DNA of 64,000 bases from CAVSUB01 sp963730995 (GCA_963730995.1 CAVSUB010000013.1:1736001-1800000); one strand, 5' to 3'; positions 52,614-62,441 are shown, counted from the first letter of the stretch. The notes: a model not told the origin generated them from the letters alone. A program made the numbers and translations.

Positions 52614-55600
52614 TTAGAACTTGAACCGGATATAGCCCTGGACCGTGCGCGGGTTCTGGTAAGCGCTCACCGCGCCAAAGCCCGCGTTCTGTGGCTTCAC
52701 CCGGGTCTGGTTCAACGAGCCGTCCGCGTTGAACTGGTTGTTCACGATCGTCACGGGATCGTTCGGGTTGTTGAGCGTCATCGAGGTGATCCGGTTGGTG
52801 ATCAACGCCTGATTCGGAGCGTTGAATGCATCGACGCGGAACTGCAGACGCCGGCTGGCGCCCAACGAGATCTCCCGCTGAAGCGAGAGGTCGAGCGCAC
52901 TGGCGAAGCATCCCTTCAGATAGTTGTTGGACGACTCCAGCCCCGTGCTGCCCACCAGCGGCCCCTGGAACGAGCTGGCGGTGAACTGCGCGTACTGGTT
53001 GCTGCTGCACCCGCCGCCCGCATCGCCGACGATCCGGATCCGCGCGCCGAAGTCCGGCGACCCGGTCAGGTTCACATTGCTTCCGCCGTTCTGGTACGTG
53101 AAGGTGGCGGCGTACGGCGTACCCGTTGCGGCGGTCCACACGCCCGACAGCTGCCAGTCGTTGACGATCCAGGCCAGCACCTGACGAGCGCCGCTGGCAC
53201 TCTTGATGGTCGGGAGCGTCCAGAGCGCAGTGGCCTTCATGAGGTGCTTCGGATCGAGTTGATCCTGGAGCAGGTCCTGTGCAACGCCCTGGTCGTCCCG
53301 GAGCACTGGCTGGCCGGAGGCGTCGTGGTTGTAGCGCGGCGCGACCTTGGCGATGTCCTGGAGCGTAATCGCGTCGTTGAAGCCGAACGCGATGCCATTC
53401 CGGAAGCGCCGGTTGATCGAGAACTGGAGCGCATGGTACGACCGCCACCCGTCGTAGTTCCGCATGGCGATCGACGTGTAGCCTGTGTAGCCGCGCACCA
53501 GGTCGGGGAACAGGGCCGCCAGGGAGGAGGCGCCGGGCGTCGCGCTCGGCGCGCTCGTCGGATCCTGCTTGCTGGGATCGAACGCCGTGCCGATGTCGAC
53601 GGCATTCACCTGTCCGGTCAGCTCGGCGTTGTAGTTGTGATGACCCACGTACGCCACGTCAACGGACGTGGACCACGGAATCAGCATCTGGATGCCGGTG
53701 CTCCATTCCGTCGAGGTCGGGAGCTTGCTGTTGTACTGGTAGGCCGTGAGCTGCGCGGGCGACTGCGTCAGGAGCCCGCCCAGGCTTTGCAGCTGCGAGT
53801 ACCGCAGGGTCTGCAGCGTGGACACGAAGGTGTTGCCTACGAGCGCCTGCGCGTTGCCGCCGCGCGGCCGGTCGAAGTAGATGCCGAAGGATCCGCGCAG
53901 GACGAAGCGCTGCGTACCGGATATGTCGTAGGCCGTGCCGAAGCGCGGGCCGACATTCAGCTTTGGAAAGAGGTATGTCGTGTCCGCGATCTCTTTCCCT
54001 GACTGGAAGAGGCCGTTCCGCTCGGTGCCCGAGTTCGGCACGAGCGTCCCGATGGCCAGCGCGCTGTTGGGGCCCAGGAGCTGACCGGTCAACGGGTTCT
54101 TCGCTGAACGGTTCGAGCCGGCGCACGTGGCGGTATTACCGACGCAGCCCGGCACGTACAGCACGGGCGCCGCCGACTGCACCCATTTGTCCGGCAGGAA
54201 GTTGCCGCTCTGCAGGAGCGCGTCGTGCTGCGGGACCGCATGGACGAAGCGGACCCCGTAGTCGACCGACCAGTTGGACTTCACCTTCCAGTTGTCCTGC
54301 ACGTAGGCTTCGCGGTTGTCGTACTTGAACGTCCCCTCGACGTACTTGGACGCCTGCACGAAGGAGCTGAAGCTCCCGATGGCCGCGTTGGAGAACCCGA
54401 AGGACGTGTCGAACGGATTGACTCCGAGAGTGTCCTGGGTGAAGTTGACAGTGCCGAAGTTGGTGCCGCCGAGGACGTTGTTCTCCCGCTTCAGACTGTG
54501 ATTGTTGTAGTACCCCGTCTTGAACGTATGGCGGCCCATGACTTTCGTCAGGTTGATCGCGACGTCCTGCGTGGTGTTGATGTTGATAAAGCCAGGGTAG
54601 ACGACACTCGGCGGTGGACCCATCGCGGTATTGCCGCCTCCGGTGGCAGCAACGACTCGATTCCCCCACGAGAAGGCCGGCACCTTGAAGAGGCGGGTCC
54701 CGTCCCAGTAGGCCGGCTGCTGCGACTGCAGAATCTCGTAGGCGTAGTAGTCGGGGTTGATGACGTTGGCGTCGGGAAAGAGAAGCGGAAAATTCGCCAG
54801 CCCGGTCGTCCTCGAGTCCGAGATGTCATTCACAGGGAGACCGCCGCAACCAGCCAGCTGGTTGCCGGCGCGTCCGTAGGTGCCCTCGAGGAACGTCGAC
54901 GCGTTGATGTTGTAGTTGACCGTCACCGCTTCCGTCCCTTTGTTCGGGATCGGCACGATCCCATCGTTCCACCCTGGCAGCGAGCCCAGCGTGACGCGCT
55001 TGCTCATGTTGTTGCCCTGGTACTTGAAGCTCACCCGCAGGCCCTGCGTGACCTGATAGTCCAGTCGCAGCGCCGGCTGATACAGGAGCGTGTCGTACGT
55101 CGGCTGGATGAACTGGTGGTTCGTCCCGATCGTCGTGCTCTGGTTGTTGGGCAGCGGATACATCTTGAGGATGTTCAGGCCCAAGGGATACAGCCTGTCG
55201 GCGGGTATCCTGCCCAGCACGCCGCCGTCCTGGAAGCAACCGCTGTGATCGCCGGTTGCGGTAGCCGTACACGCTCCAGACGCTTGCGGATCCTTGATGT
55301 ACGGATACGGGTTGCCCAGGTTGTCGGTGGTCTGCGAGAAATCGCCCTGCCGCTCCAGCGCGGTCGGCAGCCGGAACGTCGACTGCGTGCCTCCGGCGGT
55401 CGCGGGGTTGAACTCCTCGGCGTAGAAGAAGAACAGCTTGTTGTGGCCGCCCGGTTTCCCGATAGGGCCGCCGATCGAGAACCCGATGTCCTGCGCCTTC
55501 GATTCGGTCTTGGGCACGCCATTGGAATTGTTGGTCTTGCTGTTCGCGTTCCAGTCCGAGTTGCGGCGCACGTTGTAGAAGGATCCGCGGAACTGGTTCG

Positions 55601-56325
55601 TCCCGCTCTTCGTGACCGCCAGCACCTGCAGGCCGCTGCGCAGGCCGTACTCGGCCTGGTAGCCCGATTCGAGGACCTTGACCTCGGCGATCGACTCCGT
55701 GTTCATGTTGAACAGGGCCGCACCGCTGCTGCCGGTATCCATCGTCGAGACGCCGTCCATCACGATGTTGCTCGACATGCAGCTTCTGCGTGCCTTGGCC
55801 TGCGGCCGTCGTGCCCGTCACGCCCGGCGCCAGCGCGGCGAGCAACGTGAAGCCGCGGTTTGCGAACGGCAGGTTCTGGACCGAGTCGGTCGGGACGGTA
55901 AACGAGCGTTCGCCGCTCGTCGACTGAATCAGCGGACTTTCCGCCTTGACGACGACTGTCTCGGTGGTGCCGCCGACTTCCAGAACGAGTGTCCCGAGCA
56001 CCGTCCTCGATCCGGGGTTCACCGCGACGCCTGACTGCTTCAACGTCTTGAAGGAGTCCATCGTGATTTCGACGGTGTACGTGTCGACGGGAGTCACCGG
56101 AAACTGGAAGTCTCCCGTAACCGTCGTAATGGCAGGCGCCGACGTCGTTCCCTTTGTTTCGCTGGTGAGCGTGACGGTCGCACCGGGCACCACCCCGCCT
56201 TGCGCGTCCTTGACCGTTCCGACTACCGAGCCGGTAGTGACCTGGGCCATCGCCGACAGCCCAGTCATATAGAGCATGGCTAGCGCCATCGCACCTATCC
56301 TGATGCACCGTGCACTCTGTCTCAC
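52614..56325 (-). CDS. Oar-like TonB-dependent receptor 3 (one frameshift)
   Basis: About 1237 aa if restored. GTG 56325, GAGGAGGG upstream; signal (GAMALAMLYMTGLSAMAQVT), carboxypeptidase-regulatory-like domain (VVGTVKDAQGGVVPGATVTL). The first frame stays in the family until GTTAAGQGTQKL, then the frame shifts near 55779 (an extra base around CTGCATG) and continues as SSNIVMDGVSTMDTGSSGA, AEVKVLESGYQAEYGLRSGL, and the barrel ending GYIRFKF. Its similarity to receptor 2 confirms that the break is inside one gene. Confidence 0.82.
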
Positions 56326-56536
56326 TGCACCCTCCTCATTGCATCCGCCGCCCCTACGCGTCCCGCAGGTTCCGTACAGACCTGGGTCCCCGGAAAAATC
56401 TGCTCGAGAGGTGCGGCTGATCCTACATCAGCTTCGAACATCCTGCGCATTTTCGAATGCGCAGAACCCCGGGCCAGTACCGGGAGCCTCCCCACGTTGG
56501 CCGGTTGTACACTACGAACGGCCGGTGCCGCCCAGG
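56326..56536. promoter_or_regulatory. 211-bp divergent region between receptor 3 and molybdoenzyme
   Basis: Contains the start-proximal GAGGAGGG of receptor 3 at one side. No sigma-70 box pair is convincing and I see no repeat element here. Confidence 0.4.
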
Positions 56537-57760
56537 ATGAGTGCCGCTTTCTCTCAGTTTTTCCGCTTCTCCAGACCGTCCCGCCGCGACGCCGTGCGTG
56601 CGATGGCGGCCGCGGCCGGTGCGTCGCTCCTCGATCCCGGTCCCGTGCTCGCCGGCATCATCGAGCAAACCGCCCAGTCCTGCGAGGACCCGCACGCGCT
56701 CGGTCAGCTCGTCGCCACGCTGCCACTTTCGCGCGCGGGCGGTCTCGTGCAACCCTTCGGTGTAAGGATCGGCGGTCCTGGTCTGGACGCGCGATCGAAC
56801 ACGGATTTGTCAGTCCTGCAGGCGGACCGGCTGACCACGCCCACAGAACAGGTCTACGTGCGGACGGAGTGCCCGCCGGCCGTCGTCGCACGCCGCGAGC
56901 CATGGACGATCAACGCGTCCGGGCTCGTCGCTCGCGCGGCTGCCTTGCCGCTCGACGACGTGTCGCGAGCAGCGCGGGCGATGGGCGCGCACCTGCTCGA
57001 GTGCTCGGGCAACAACAATCCTGCGAATTTCGGCTTGATGAGCGTGGCGGAATGGGACGGCGTGCCGCTCGTCGAGGTCGTCTCGACGCTCCGGCCCTCG
57101 TCCGAAGCCACTGCGGTTCTCGTCAGCGGCGTAGATCCCGATCAACCGTCGAAGACGTCCATTGCAGGCGCGAGCTGGGTGTTTCCGCTCGCGTCACTCG
57201 AATCGCTTGGCGCCTTTCTCGCGGTTCGGATGAACGGCGGGTCCCTGCCGCCCGACCATGGACGTCCCGTGCGATTGGCAGTGCCCGGCTGGTACGGGTG
57301 CAGCTGGATCAAGTGGGTGGACGAGATTCGGCTCGTCGACGCGTCGGAACCCGCCACGAGCCAGATGCGGGAATTCGCCGCCCGAACTCACCAGACCGCG
57401 GTCCACGAGCTGGCGAGGGACTATGCGCCGCCGGTCATCCAGACGGCGGCGACGCCGGTTCGCGTCGAGAAGCGTCGTGGCGCGTCCGGCCTCGAGTACC
57501 GCGTCGTCGGCATCGTCTGGGGCGGCGCGCGCGCGATCGACCGGCTCGCGATCCGCTTCGGCGACGATGAGCCCTGGAAGCCGTTCGATCTGTGCCCTGC
57601 GCCCAGGAGCGCAGCGACCTGGTCGCTGTGGACGTACCGGTGGAAGCCTGCCGCTCCGGGTCTGTACAGCATCGCGCTGAAGGTGCCCGACGGTACGGTT
57701 CCTCAACGCCGCCTGGATAGCGGCTACTACGTTCGGCAGGTCAGGATTGACGAAGTCTGA
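56537..57760 (+). CDS. sulfite-oxidase-fold molybdopterin enzyme, Tat-type
   Basis: 407 aa. Twin-arginine-like signal (SRRDAVRAMAAAAGASLLDP). The molybdenum-ligating Cys is in LLECSGNNNPANFG; the later WYGCSWIKWVDEIRLVD and a C-terminal dimerisation domain (SGLEYRVVGIVWGGARAIDR) fit the oxidoreductase molybdopterin-binding fold of sulfite oxidase/YedY relatives. It probably oxidises a small substrate in the periplasm; an attached heme domain is missing, so electrons go to a separate cytochrome. ATG 56537; no clear ribosome-binding site. Confidence 0.85.
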   Translation: MSAAFSQFFRFSRPSRRDAVRAMAAAAGASLLDPGPVLAGIIEQTAQSCEDPHALGQLVATLPLSRAGGLVQPFGVRIGGPGLDARSNTDLSVLQADRLTTPTEQVYVRTECPPAVVARREPWTINASGLVARAAALPLDDVSRAARAMGAHLLECSGNNNPANFGLMSVAEWDGVPLVEVVSTLRPSSEATAVLVSGVDPDQPSKTSIAGASWVFPLASLESLGAFLAVRMNGGSLPPDHGRPVRLAVPGWYGCSWIKWVDEIRLVDASEPATSQMREFAARTHQTAVHELARDYAPPVIQTAATPVRVEKRRGASGLEYRVVGIVWGGARAIDRLAIRFGDDEPWKPFDLCPAPRSAATWSLWTYRWKPAAPGLYSIALKVPDGTVPQRRLDSGYYVRQVRIDEV

Positions 57761-57765
57761 GAGAG

Positions 57766-57804
57766 AGCTTGCAGCTATCAGCTGACAGCTCACAGCTGAT
57801 AGCT
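57766..57804. repeat. heptamer-phased AGCT array, copy F
   Basis: AGCTTGCAGCTATCAGCTGACAGCTCACAGCTGATAGCT, a short symmetrical version with no GAATTCAC hairpin, between convergent stops. Confidence 0.8.
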
Positions 57805-57827
57805 GGCGGTGGGACGAAGCCCCCCGA

Positions 57828-59465
57828 TTAGAATCGCGACGCCCGGATCCACGTGTCCGACCGCACCCAGCTCCGTTCGAACTCCTCACTCACCTCGCTG
57901 GCCGGTTTTTTCTGCGCCACGAGCGCCTGCGAGAGCCCCAGGAGCGACCAGCCGTTGTGCGGGTGCTTCTTGAGATCGGCGCGGTAGACCGCCTCGGCCT
58001 CCGCCGGACGGCCCATCTCGAGCAGGGCGGCCCCGAGCCAATGGCGTGCGCTGAAAGGCAGCGGCTCGGGTTCGTCCCAGACAAGCGAGTCCTCGACCGA
58101 GACCGCCCTCTGGAAGGCAGTCAACGCAGCCGCCTGGCTCTTGGCGGTGAGCGCGATCTCCCCTTCGAGGATGCCGGCAAGCACGCCGAAGAGTTTCTTC
58201 GCGGGATTCGCGCCGAAGAGCGCCGTCGACGTGTTCGCGGCTTCCAGCACCGGCGTCAGGTGTGTTTTCGCCGCTTCAGGATTGCCCGCCCGGAGCTTCG
58301 CGTAGCCCTGAGCAAACTCCCACACCGGGCCCGACAGCGCGCCGGGCGTCTTCGTCTTCATGTCCTCCAGGATGTCCTCGAAGCGCCCGAATCTGATTTG
58401 CGTCAGAAGGATGTAGATCGGGTTCTTCGCGATTCTCGAATAGTCACGACCGGCCTGAACCGCAATCGCGCCCTGGCCATCCATCGATGCGGCGAACACG
58501 AGCATGTGGAGGTCGTGCCACGGATAGATCGCGACCGCTTCGCCGACCAGCGACTTCAGATCCGAGTGCCAGGCGTCGAGGCTGGCTCGAACCGCATCGC
58601 CCCAGCGTCCGATCTGCGTCCACGTGTGGGTGGGCATGTGGTTGATGTGGCTCGCCCCCGGGATCGACTTGCCGATGAATTCGGCGCACGCGGCGGCGCG
58701 GCCGGGCTCGCTGGTCGCCTCGGTGAGGTGGATGTACAGGTGACACGCACCGGGATGGCGGACGTCTTTGGTCAGCGCGCGCTCCAACACACCCGCGATT
58801 CGCTGGACGTTCGGGTTCGCGATGTCCCGCGCTCCCGCCCGCGGCTCGAGGAGGAACAGCGCTTCGGCGTACAACGCTGCGGCGTCGAGGTCCTCCGGAT
58901 ACGCGTCTACGACCTTCTTCATGGCGTCGGCGTACGCGCGATCCTGCTCCACCCGTTTGGCCGGATCGAAGCGCTCGACGTAGCGAGCCGACATGGCCTG
59001 AATGAACGCGCGCTCAATCGGCGTGGCGTGCGCGGGCGCAAGCGCGACGGCCTTCTGGATCGCGGCGTACGCGAACGGCGCCTCGTCCGGTCCCATGACC
59101 CAGTTCAGATCCGATCCCCAGGCCCAGGCCTCGCCCCAGTAGCAGATCGCGCACATCGGATCGCGCGTCTCCGCTTCGCGGAACGAGCGCACGGCCTCCG
59201 GCTTCGCGAAGGCATAGGTCAACTGGAATCCCTGGTCGAAGAATGCCTGCGCCTCGCGGTTCTGCGAGGAAATCGGCCGCGTAAACGGACCCAGCGCGGA
59301 CTTGTAGAGGCTGATGCGCCCATTGAAGGCGGCAGGAGGAGTGCTGTGGTCCGCGTGCTGGCCGGGCGCCGGGACGGTCTGCGCGCGTCCGCTGGCAAAG
59401 CTGAAACATGCCACGATGGCGGCCGCCGTCGCGCGAGAGAACCAACACTGTCGATGCCCGAGCAT
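57828..59465 (-). CDS. exported TPR protein with CAICYWGEAWA motif
   Basis: 545 aa from ATG 59465. Signal region (TAAAIVACFSFASGRAQT). TPR array through the protein (QAFFDQGFQLTYAFAKPEAV, ERAFIQAMSARYVERFDPAK, HPGACHLYIHLTEATSEPGR). The CAICYWGEAWAWGSDLNW and INHMPTHTWTQIGRWGDAV boxes mark a family common in Acidobacteria; no enzymatic function is known. Probably a protein-protein interaction or periplasmic scaffold. It stands alone on this strand. Confidence 0.75.
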   Translation of the reverse strand: MLGHRQCWFSRATAAAIVACFSFASGRAQTVPAPGQHADHSTPPAAFNGRISLYKSALGPFTRPISSQNREAQAFFDQGFQLTYAFAKPEAVRSFREAETRDPMCAICYWGEAWAWGSDLNWVMGPDEAPFAYAAIQKAVALAPAHATPIERAFIQAMSARYVERFDPAKRVEQDRAYADAMKKVVDAYPEDLDAAALYAEALFLLEPRAGARDIANPNVQRIAGVLERALTKDVRHPGACHLYIHLTEATSEPGRAAACAEFIGKSIPGASHINHMPTHTWTQIGRWGDAVRASLDAWHSDLKSLVGEAVAIYPWHDLHMLVFAASMDGQGAIAVQAGRDYSRIAKNPIYILLTQIRFGRFEDILEDMKTKTPGALSGPVWEFAQGYAKLRAGNPEAAKTHLTPVLEAANTSTALFGANPAKKLFGVLAGILEGEIALTAKSQAAALTAFQRAVSVEDSLVWDEPEPLPFSARHWLGAALLEMGRPAEAEAVYRADLKKHPHNGWSLLGLSQALVAQKKPASEVSEEFERSWVRSDTWIRASRF

Positions 59466-59713
59466 TGTCTGGACGATATCGCAAGACGGCAGCACAGACC
59501 ACCAACCGGCGAGTACGGGTTGGCGGGCGCCCATTCGCGCGAGGCGCCGGGCGTTGGAGCTGGACTTCGATGCCGCCGCCCAGGGATTCCGGGTGTAGAA
59601 TCCGCGCATCTCAGGGTCGGCAATAGTCGGCGGCGAACCCCGCGCGGGCGGGCCTGAAGGCCCGCCCCTACATGCGAGCCCGGTGTGTTGCCCTTACCTG
59701 TCAGGAGCAGTCA
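59466..59713. promoter_or_regulatory. 248-bp divergent region with REP-like palindrome
   Basis: Carries the promoters of the TPR gene (minus) and the NHL gene (plus) in principle; no clear boxes found. The palindrome at 59646-59667 is listed separately. Confidence 0.4.
59646..59667. repeat. GGGCGGGCCT palindrome
   Basis: GGGCGGGCCT/AGGCCCGCCC, 10-bp stem with GA centre, followed by CCTAC. It lies upstream of a start codon, unlike the two related copies, which are next to stops. Confidence 0.8.
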
Positions 59714-60556
59714 ATGGATACGAGACGCGGGTTTCTAGCCACACTCGGCGCCGGATGGCTCGGCACCAGCCTCGCGAACGGGCAAACCCCGGCGCCGCAA
59801 CAGGGATCGGAGTTCCTCCGAGAGCGATCGCGGACGACGCAGCCTCCGCCCCTTGTTCGCAAGATCAAAACGACAACGCTCTTCAAGAGTCCCGAAGGCT
59901 ATCCGAACGGCATCGCGGTCGCCCCCGAGGGCCTGTGGATCTGCGAGCAGAAATCGGACAACGCCGTGCTCGTGGACTGGAAGGGGAAGCTCCTGAAGAC
60001 CCTGAAGAGCCAGTCGAAGAATACGAGCGGGATAGCCTACGGCGACGGCTGCGTCTGGATGGCCGGGAACTCCGCCGCAGCCGAAGGCGTGTTCCAGATC
60101 GATATGACCGGCCGCGAGCTCACGCATCGACAGATCCCACTGGGGCCGGCCGACAACGGCGGCGGGTGCCACGGGATCGAGGACGTGGACGGCAAGATCT
60201 ACATCGCCGCCCTTCGGCTCCGTGGAATCCTCCGGGTGGATGCGAAGACGTGGCAGCCGGAATTCATGATCCCGTACGCGGTGCCGCGGGCCCACGGCAT
60301 CGCCCACAACCCTGCGGACGGCTCGGTCTGGATGGTGACGGGAACAGCGGATGGCCTGGCCGGGCTGATCCAGTACGACAACACCACGGGTCGCGTGCTG
60401 TCGACCGCGGCGTTCGCCAAGACCGACTGCGATCCTCACGGACTCGCGTGGCACGACGGCGCGCTCTACAGCAGCGACGCCGGCATCCATCCCGGATGGG
60501 AGGACGACGTCAGCCCGACGCACGGCTACATCTTCAAGATCGACTTCGTCGGGTAG
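59714..60556 (+). CDS. Tat-exported NHL/SMP-30-like beta-propeller protein
   Basis: 280 aa. Twin-arginine-like signal MDTRRGFLATLGAGWLGTSL. AGGAG is 5 nt upstream of ATG. Propeller blades with repeated GIAVAPEGLWICEQ, GIAYGDGCVWMAG, GIEDVDGKIYIAAL, GIAHNPADGSVWMVTGT, GLAWHDGALYSSDAG. Function unknown; NHL/SMP-30 proteins often bind or hydrolyse lactones and sugars. No catalytic calcium site recognised. Confidence 0.8.
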   Translation: MDTRRGFLATLGAGWLGTSLANGQTPAPQQGSEFLRERSRTTQPPPLVRKIKTTTLFKSPEGYPNGIAVAPEGLWICEQKSDNAVLVDWKGKLLKTLKSQSKNTSGIAYGDGCVWMAGNSAAAEGVFQIDMTGRELTHRQIPLGPADNGGGCHGIEDVDGKIYIAALRLRGILRVDAKTWQPEFMIPYAVPRAHGIAHNPADGSVWMVTGTADGLAGLIQYDNTTGRVLSTAAFAKTDCDPHGLAWHDGALYSSDAGIHPGWEDDVSPTHGYIFKIDFVG

Positions 60557-60567
60557 ACTTGCGGTGT

Positions 60568-60640
60568 AGCTATCAGCTATCAGCTTTCAGCTCAGCTAGT
60601 GGAACGTGTGCTGATAGCTGAGAGCTGATGGCTGATAGCT
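60568..60640. repeat. heptamer-phased AGCT array, copy G
   Basis: Left arm AGCTATCAGCTATCAGCTTTCAGCT, loop AGTGGAACGTGTG, right arm CTGATAGCTGAGAGCTGATGG then CTGATAGCT; the clearest heptamer periodicity of all copies. Confidence 0.9.
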
Positions 60641-60645
60641 AAGAT

Positions 60646-60671
60646 GGAATTCACACGACTGAGTGAATTCC
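60646..60671. repeat. GGAATTCAC hairpin, copy G (3' of NTF2-like gene)
   Basis: GGAATTCAC (60646-60654) and GTGAATTCC (60663-60671), starting 3 nt from the TAG of the NTF2-like gene. Confidence 0.9.
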
Positions 60672-60674
60672 GAA

Positions 60675-61142
60675 CTACGCCGGCAGCCGCGTCGCCTGCC
60701 ACGCCACCATCTGCCACGCCCCGCCGCGATTGATGTGCGCGTTCGTGTAGCGGATCTTGAACGTCAGATCGTTGCCGTTCTGGACCACGTGAACCGACGC
60801 GCCGCCCGTCACAATCGCCATGTTGCCGAACACGCGCGCCTTCTGATCGGTCGGCTCCACGGTGAGGTACTTGATCTTCCCCGACTTGATGTCGCCGATG
60901 AAGGCCGCCTTGTCCTGCACCAGCGCGTTGCTGTGGGTATAGCTCAATTCATCGGCGAGCAGCTTCTCGAGCGCCGCGCCATCGGCTTTGATCATCGCGT
61001 CGAATCGCGCGTTGTCGGCCTTCAGGACCGCCTCCTCCGCGCCGGCCGCTGCTTTCGCAGCCTGCCCCTTGGGCGCCGCCGCCAGTGTAGTGACGGCCAG
61101 CAGCGCGATCGCCGCTCCAGCCAGTGTTCGTGAGAGCCGCAT
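60675..61142 (-). CDS. exported NTF2-like (DUF4440) protein
   Basis: 155 aa. Signal (TLAGAAIALLAVTTLAAAPK). NTF2-like alpha+beta domain: ADNARFDAMIKADGAALEKL, LADELSYTHSNALVQDKAAF, YTNAHINRGGAWQMVAWQAT. DUF4440 members include ketosteroid-isomerase-like and binding proteins; no activity can be assigned. ATG 61142 with AGGAGG upstream; 29 nt after the D-threonine-aldolase-like gene, so probably one transcript. Confidence 0.85.
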   Translation of the reverse strand: MRLSRTLAGAAIALLAVTTLAAAPKGQAAKAAAGAEEAVLKADNARFDAMIKADGAALEKLLADELSYTHSNALVQDKAAFIGDIKSGKIKYLTVEPTDQKARVFGNMAIVTGGASVHVVQNGNDLTFKIRYTNAHINRGGAWQMVAWQATRLPA

Positions 61143-61171
61143 CAGAACCTCCTGAGAAAGAAAATAGGTGA

Positions 61172-62431
61172 TCAGTCGGTGCGCCCGCGTCCTTCGATGG
61201 GCCACACGTGCTCGACCATGCCCTTGCGCACCCCAAAGAACACATTGTGCAGGTTCACCGTCGTATCGCAGTGGCCCGGCATGATCTGCACCTGGTCGCC
61301 AACCTTCAGCTCGCGACTCGGATTCTGCAGTCTGAGCGCCCCGTACTCGTCGCCGGCGACGCCGAACGTCGCCCCTGTCAGATCCATCGGCTCTGGAACC
61401 GATTCGTCGGTCGACAGCGCCTTGCCGCCGGCATCGACGATGGCGCGGCCGCTCACGGCGCGGCTGATGACCGTCGTGAGCACCGACAGGGAGTTGCCGA
61501 ATTCCTTGAAGTCGGGCGTGTCCTTGCCGCCGATCTTGTTGTAGTGGGAATCCATGAAGATGTACGAGCCCGGCTGGATTTCCGTCACGCCCGGAAAATC
61601 GGCGTCGATATTGTAGCTGCCGGTGCCCCCGACGCTGACCATCTGCACCGCGAAGCCCGCCTTCTCGAGCGCCTGGCGGGCCGCGACGACGCGCTCGTTG
61701 GACTGCACTTCCCGGGCACGCCGATTCTCGAATCCGACCGTGTGCTGGTTGTTGCCGCCGTAGCCCTGGAGACCGACGAGTTCGAGACCCTTCTGCTTGG
61801 CGATCACCTGCGCGAGCGCGACGACCTCTTCCGGCTTCTCGAGCCCGGTGCGGTTCTGCCCGACGTTGACGTCGATGGCGACCTTCAGTTTCCGTTTCGA
61901 TGCCAGCGCCGCCTCCGAGAGATCGATCGCGTTCTGATCGTTGTCCACCACCGCCTTGACGTCGGGCGTCATGGCAAGCAGGCTCATCAGGCGCTCGATC
62001 TTCAGCTTCCCAACGACTTCGGCGGTAATGAGAACGTCCTTGATGCCGCCGCGGATCAGAACGTCCGCTTCGCCCAGCTTGGCGGCGCACAACCCCTTTG
62101 CGCCGGACGCCAGCTGCAGCTTCCCGATCGCGGGCGACTTGTGGGCCTTGCCGTGGGGCCTGAACGTGACCGCCCGGCCTTTCATGTAGCTCGCCAGCGC
62201 TTGCAGGTTGTGCTCGAAGATGTCGAGATCGATGAGGAGCGCGGGCGTCGGCAGATCCTTGACGCTCTTCTTGACGAAGCCGCGATACTGCGCCGCGACG
62301 ATCGCGTCGTCACCGCTCTGCTCGAGAGGGCTGGCGGCGACGGAAGTTCCGCTGAGGCAGCCGAGCGCCCCGGCGGATGCCGACTGGGCGAGGAAGCCGC
62401 GCCGGCTGACGGTGATTGGATGGCTCTTCAT
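61172..62431 (-). CDS. Tat-exported D-threonine aldolase / D-serine dehydratase-like PLP enzyme
   Basis: 419 aa. Twin-arginine signal SRRGFLAQSASAGALGCLSG. Alanine-racemase-like fold type III N-domain with the PLP lysine in FRPHGKAHKSPAI and GYGGNNQHTVGFENRRAREV; C-terminal metal site IMPGHCDTTVN (His and Cys binding Zn/Mn as in DSD1/DTA). The family acts on D-threonine/D-allo-threonine or D-serine. Export to the periplasm is unusual for this cytoplasmic-type enzyme, though acidobacterial homologues with Tat signals exist as far as I recall. ATG 62431. Confidence 0.85.
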   Translation of the reverse strand: MKSHPITVSRRGFLAQSASAGALGCLSGTSVAASPLEQSGDDAIVAAQYRGFVKKSVKDLPTPALLIDLDIFEHNLQALASYMKGRAVTFRPHGKAHKSPAIGKLQLASGAKGLCAAKLGEADVLIRGGIKDVLITAEVVGKLKIERLMSLLAMTPDVKAVVDNDQNAIDLSEAALASKRKLKVAIDVNVGQNRTGLEKPEEVVALAQVIAKQKGLELVGLQGYGGNNQHTVGFENRRAREVQSNERVVAARQALEKAGFAVQMVSVGGTGSYNIDADFPGVTEIQPGSYIFMDSHYNKIGGKDTPDFKEFGNSLSVLTTVISRAVSGRAIVDAGGKALSTDESVPEPMDLTGATFGVAGDEYGALRLQNPSRELKVGDQVQIMPGHCDTTVNLHNVFFGVRKGMVEHVWPIEGRGRTD

Positions 62432-62441
62432 CGTTGCCTCT

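Noticed and set aside
30221..60640. AGCT heptamer arrays as CRISPR or microsatellite
   Set aside because: No unique spacers between conserved repeats and the arms are inverted, so neither fits.
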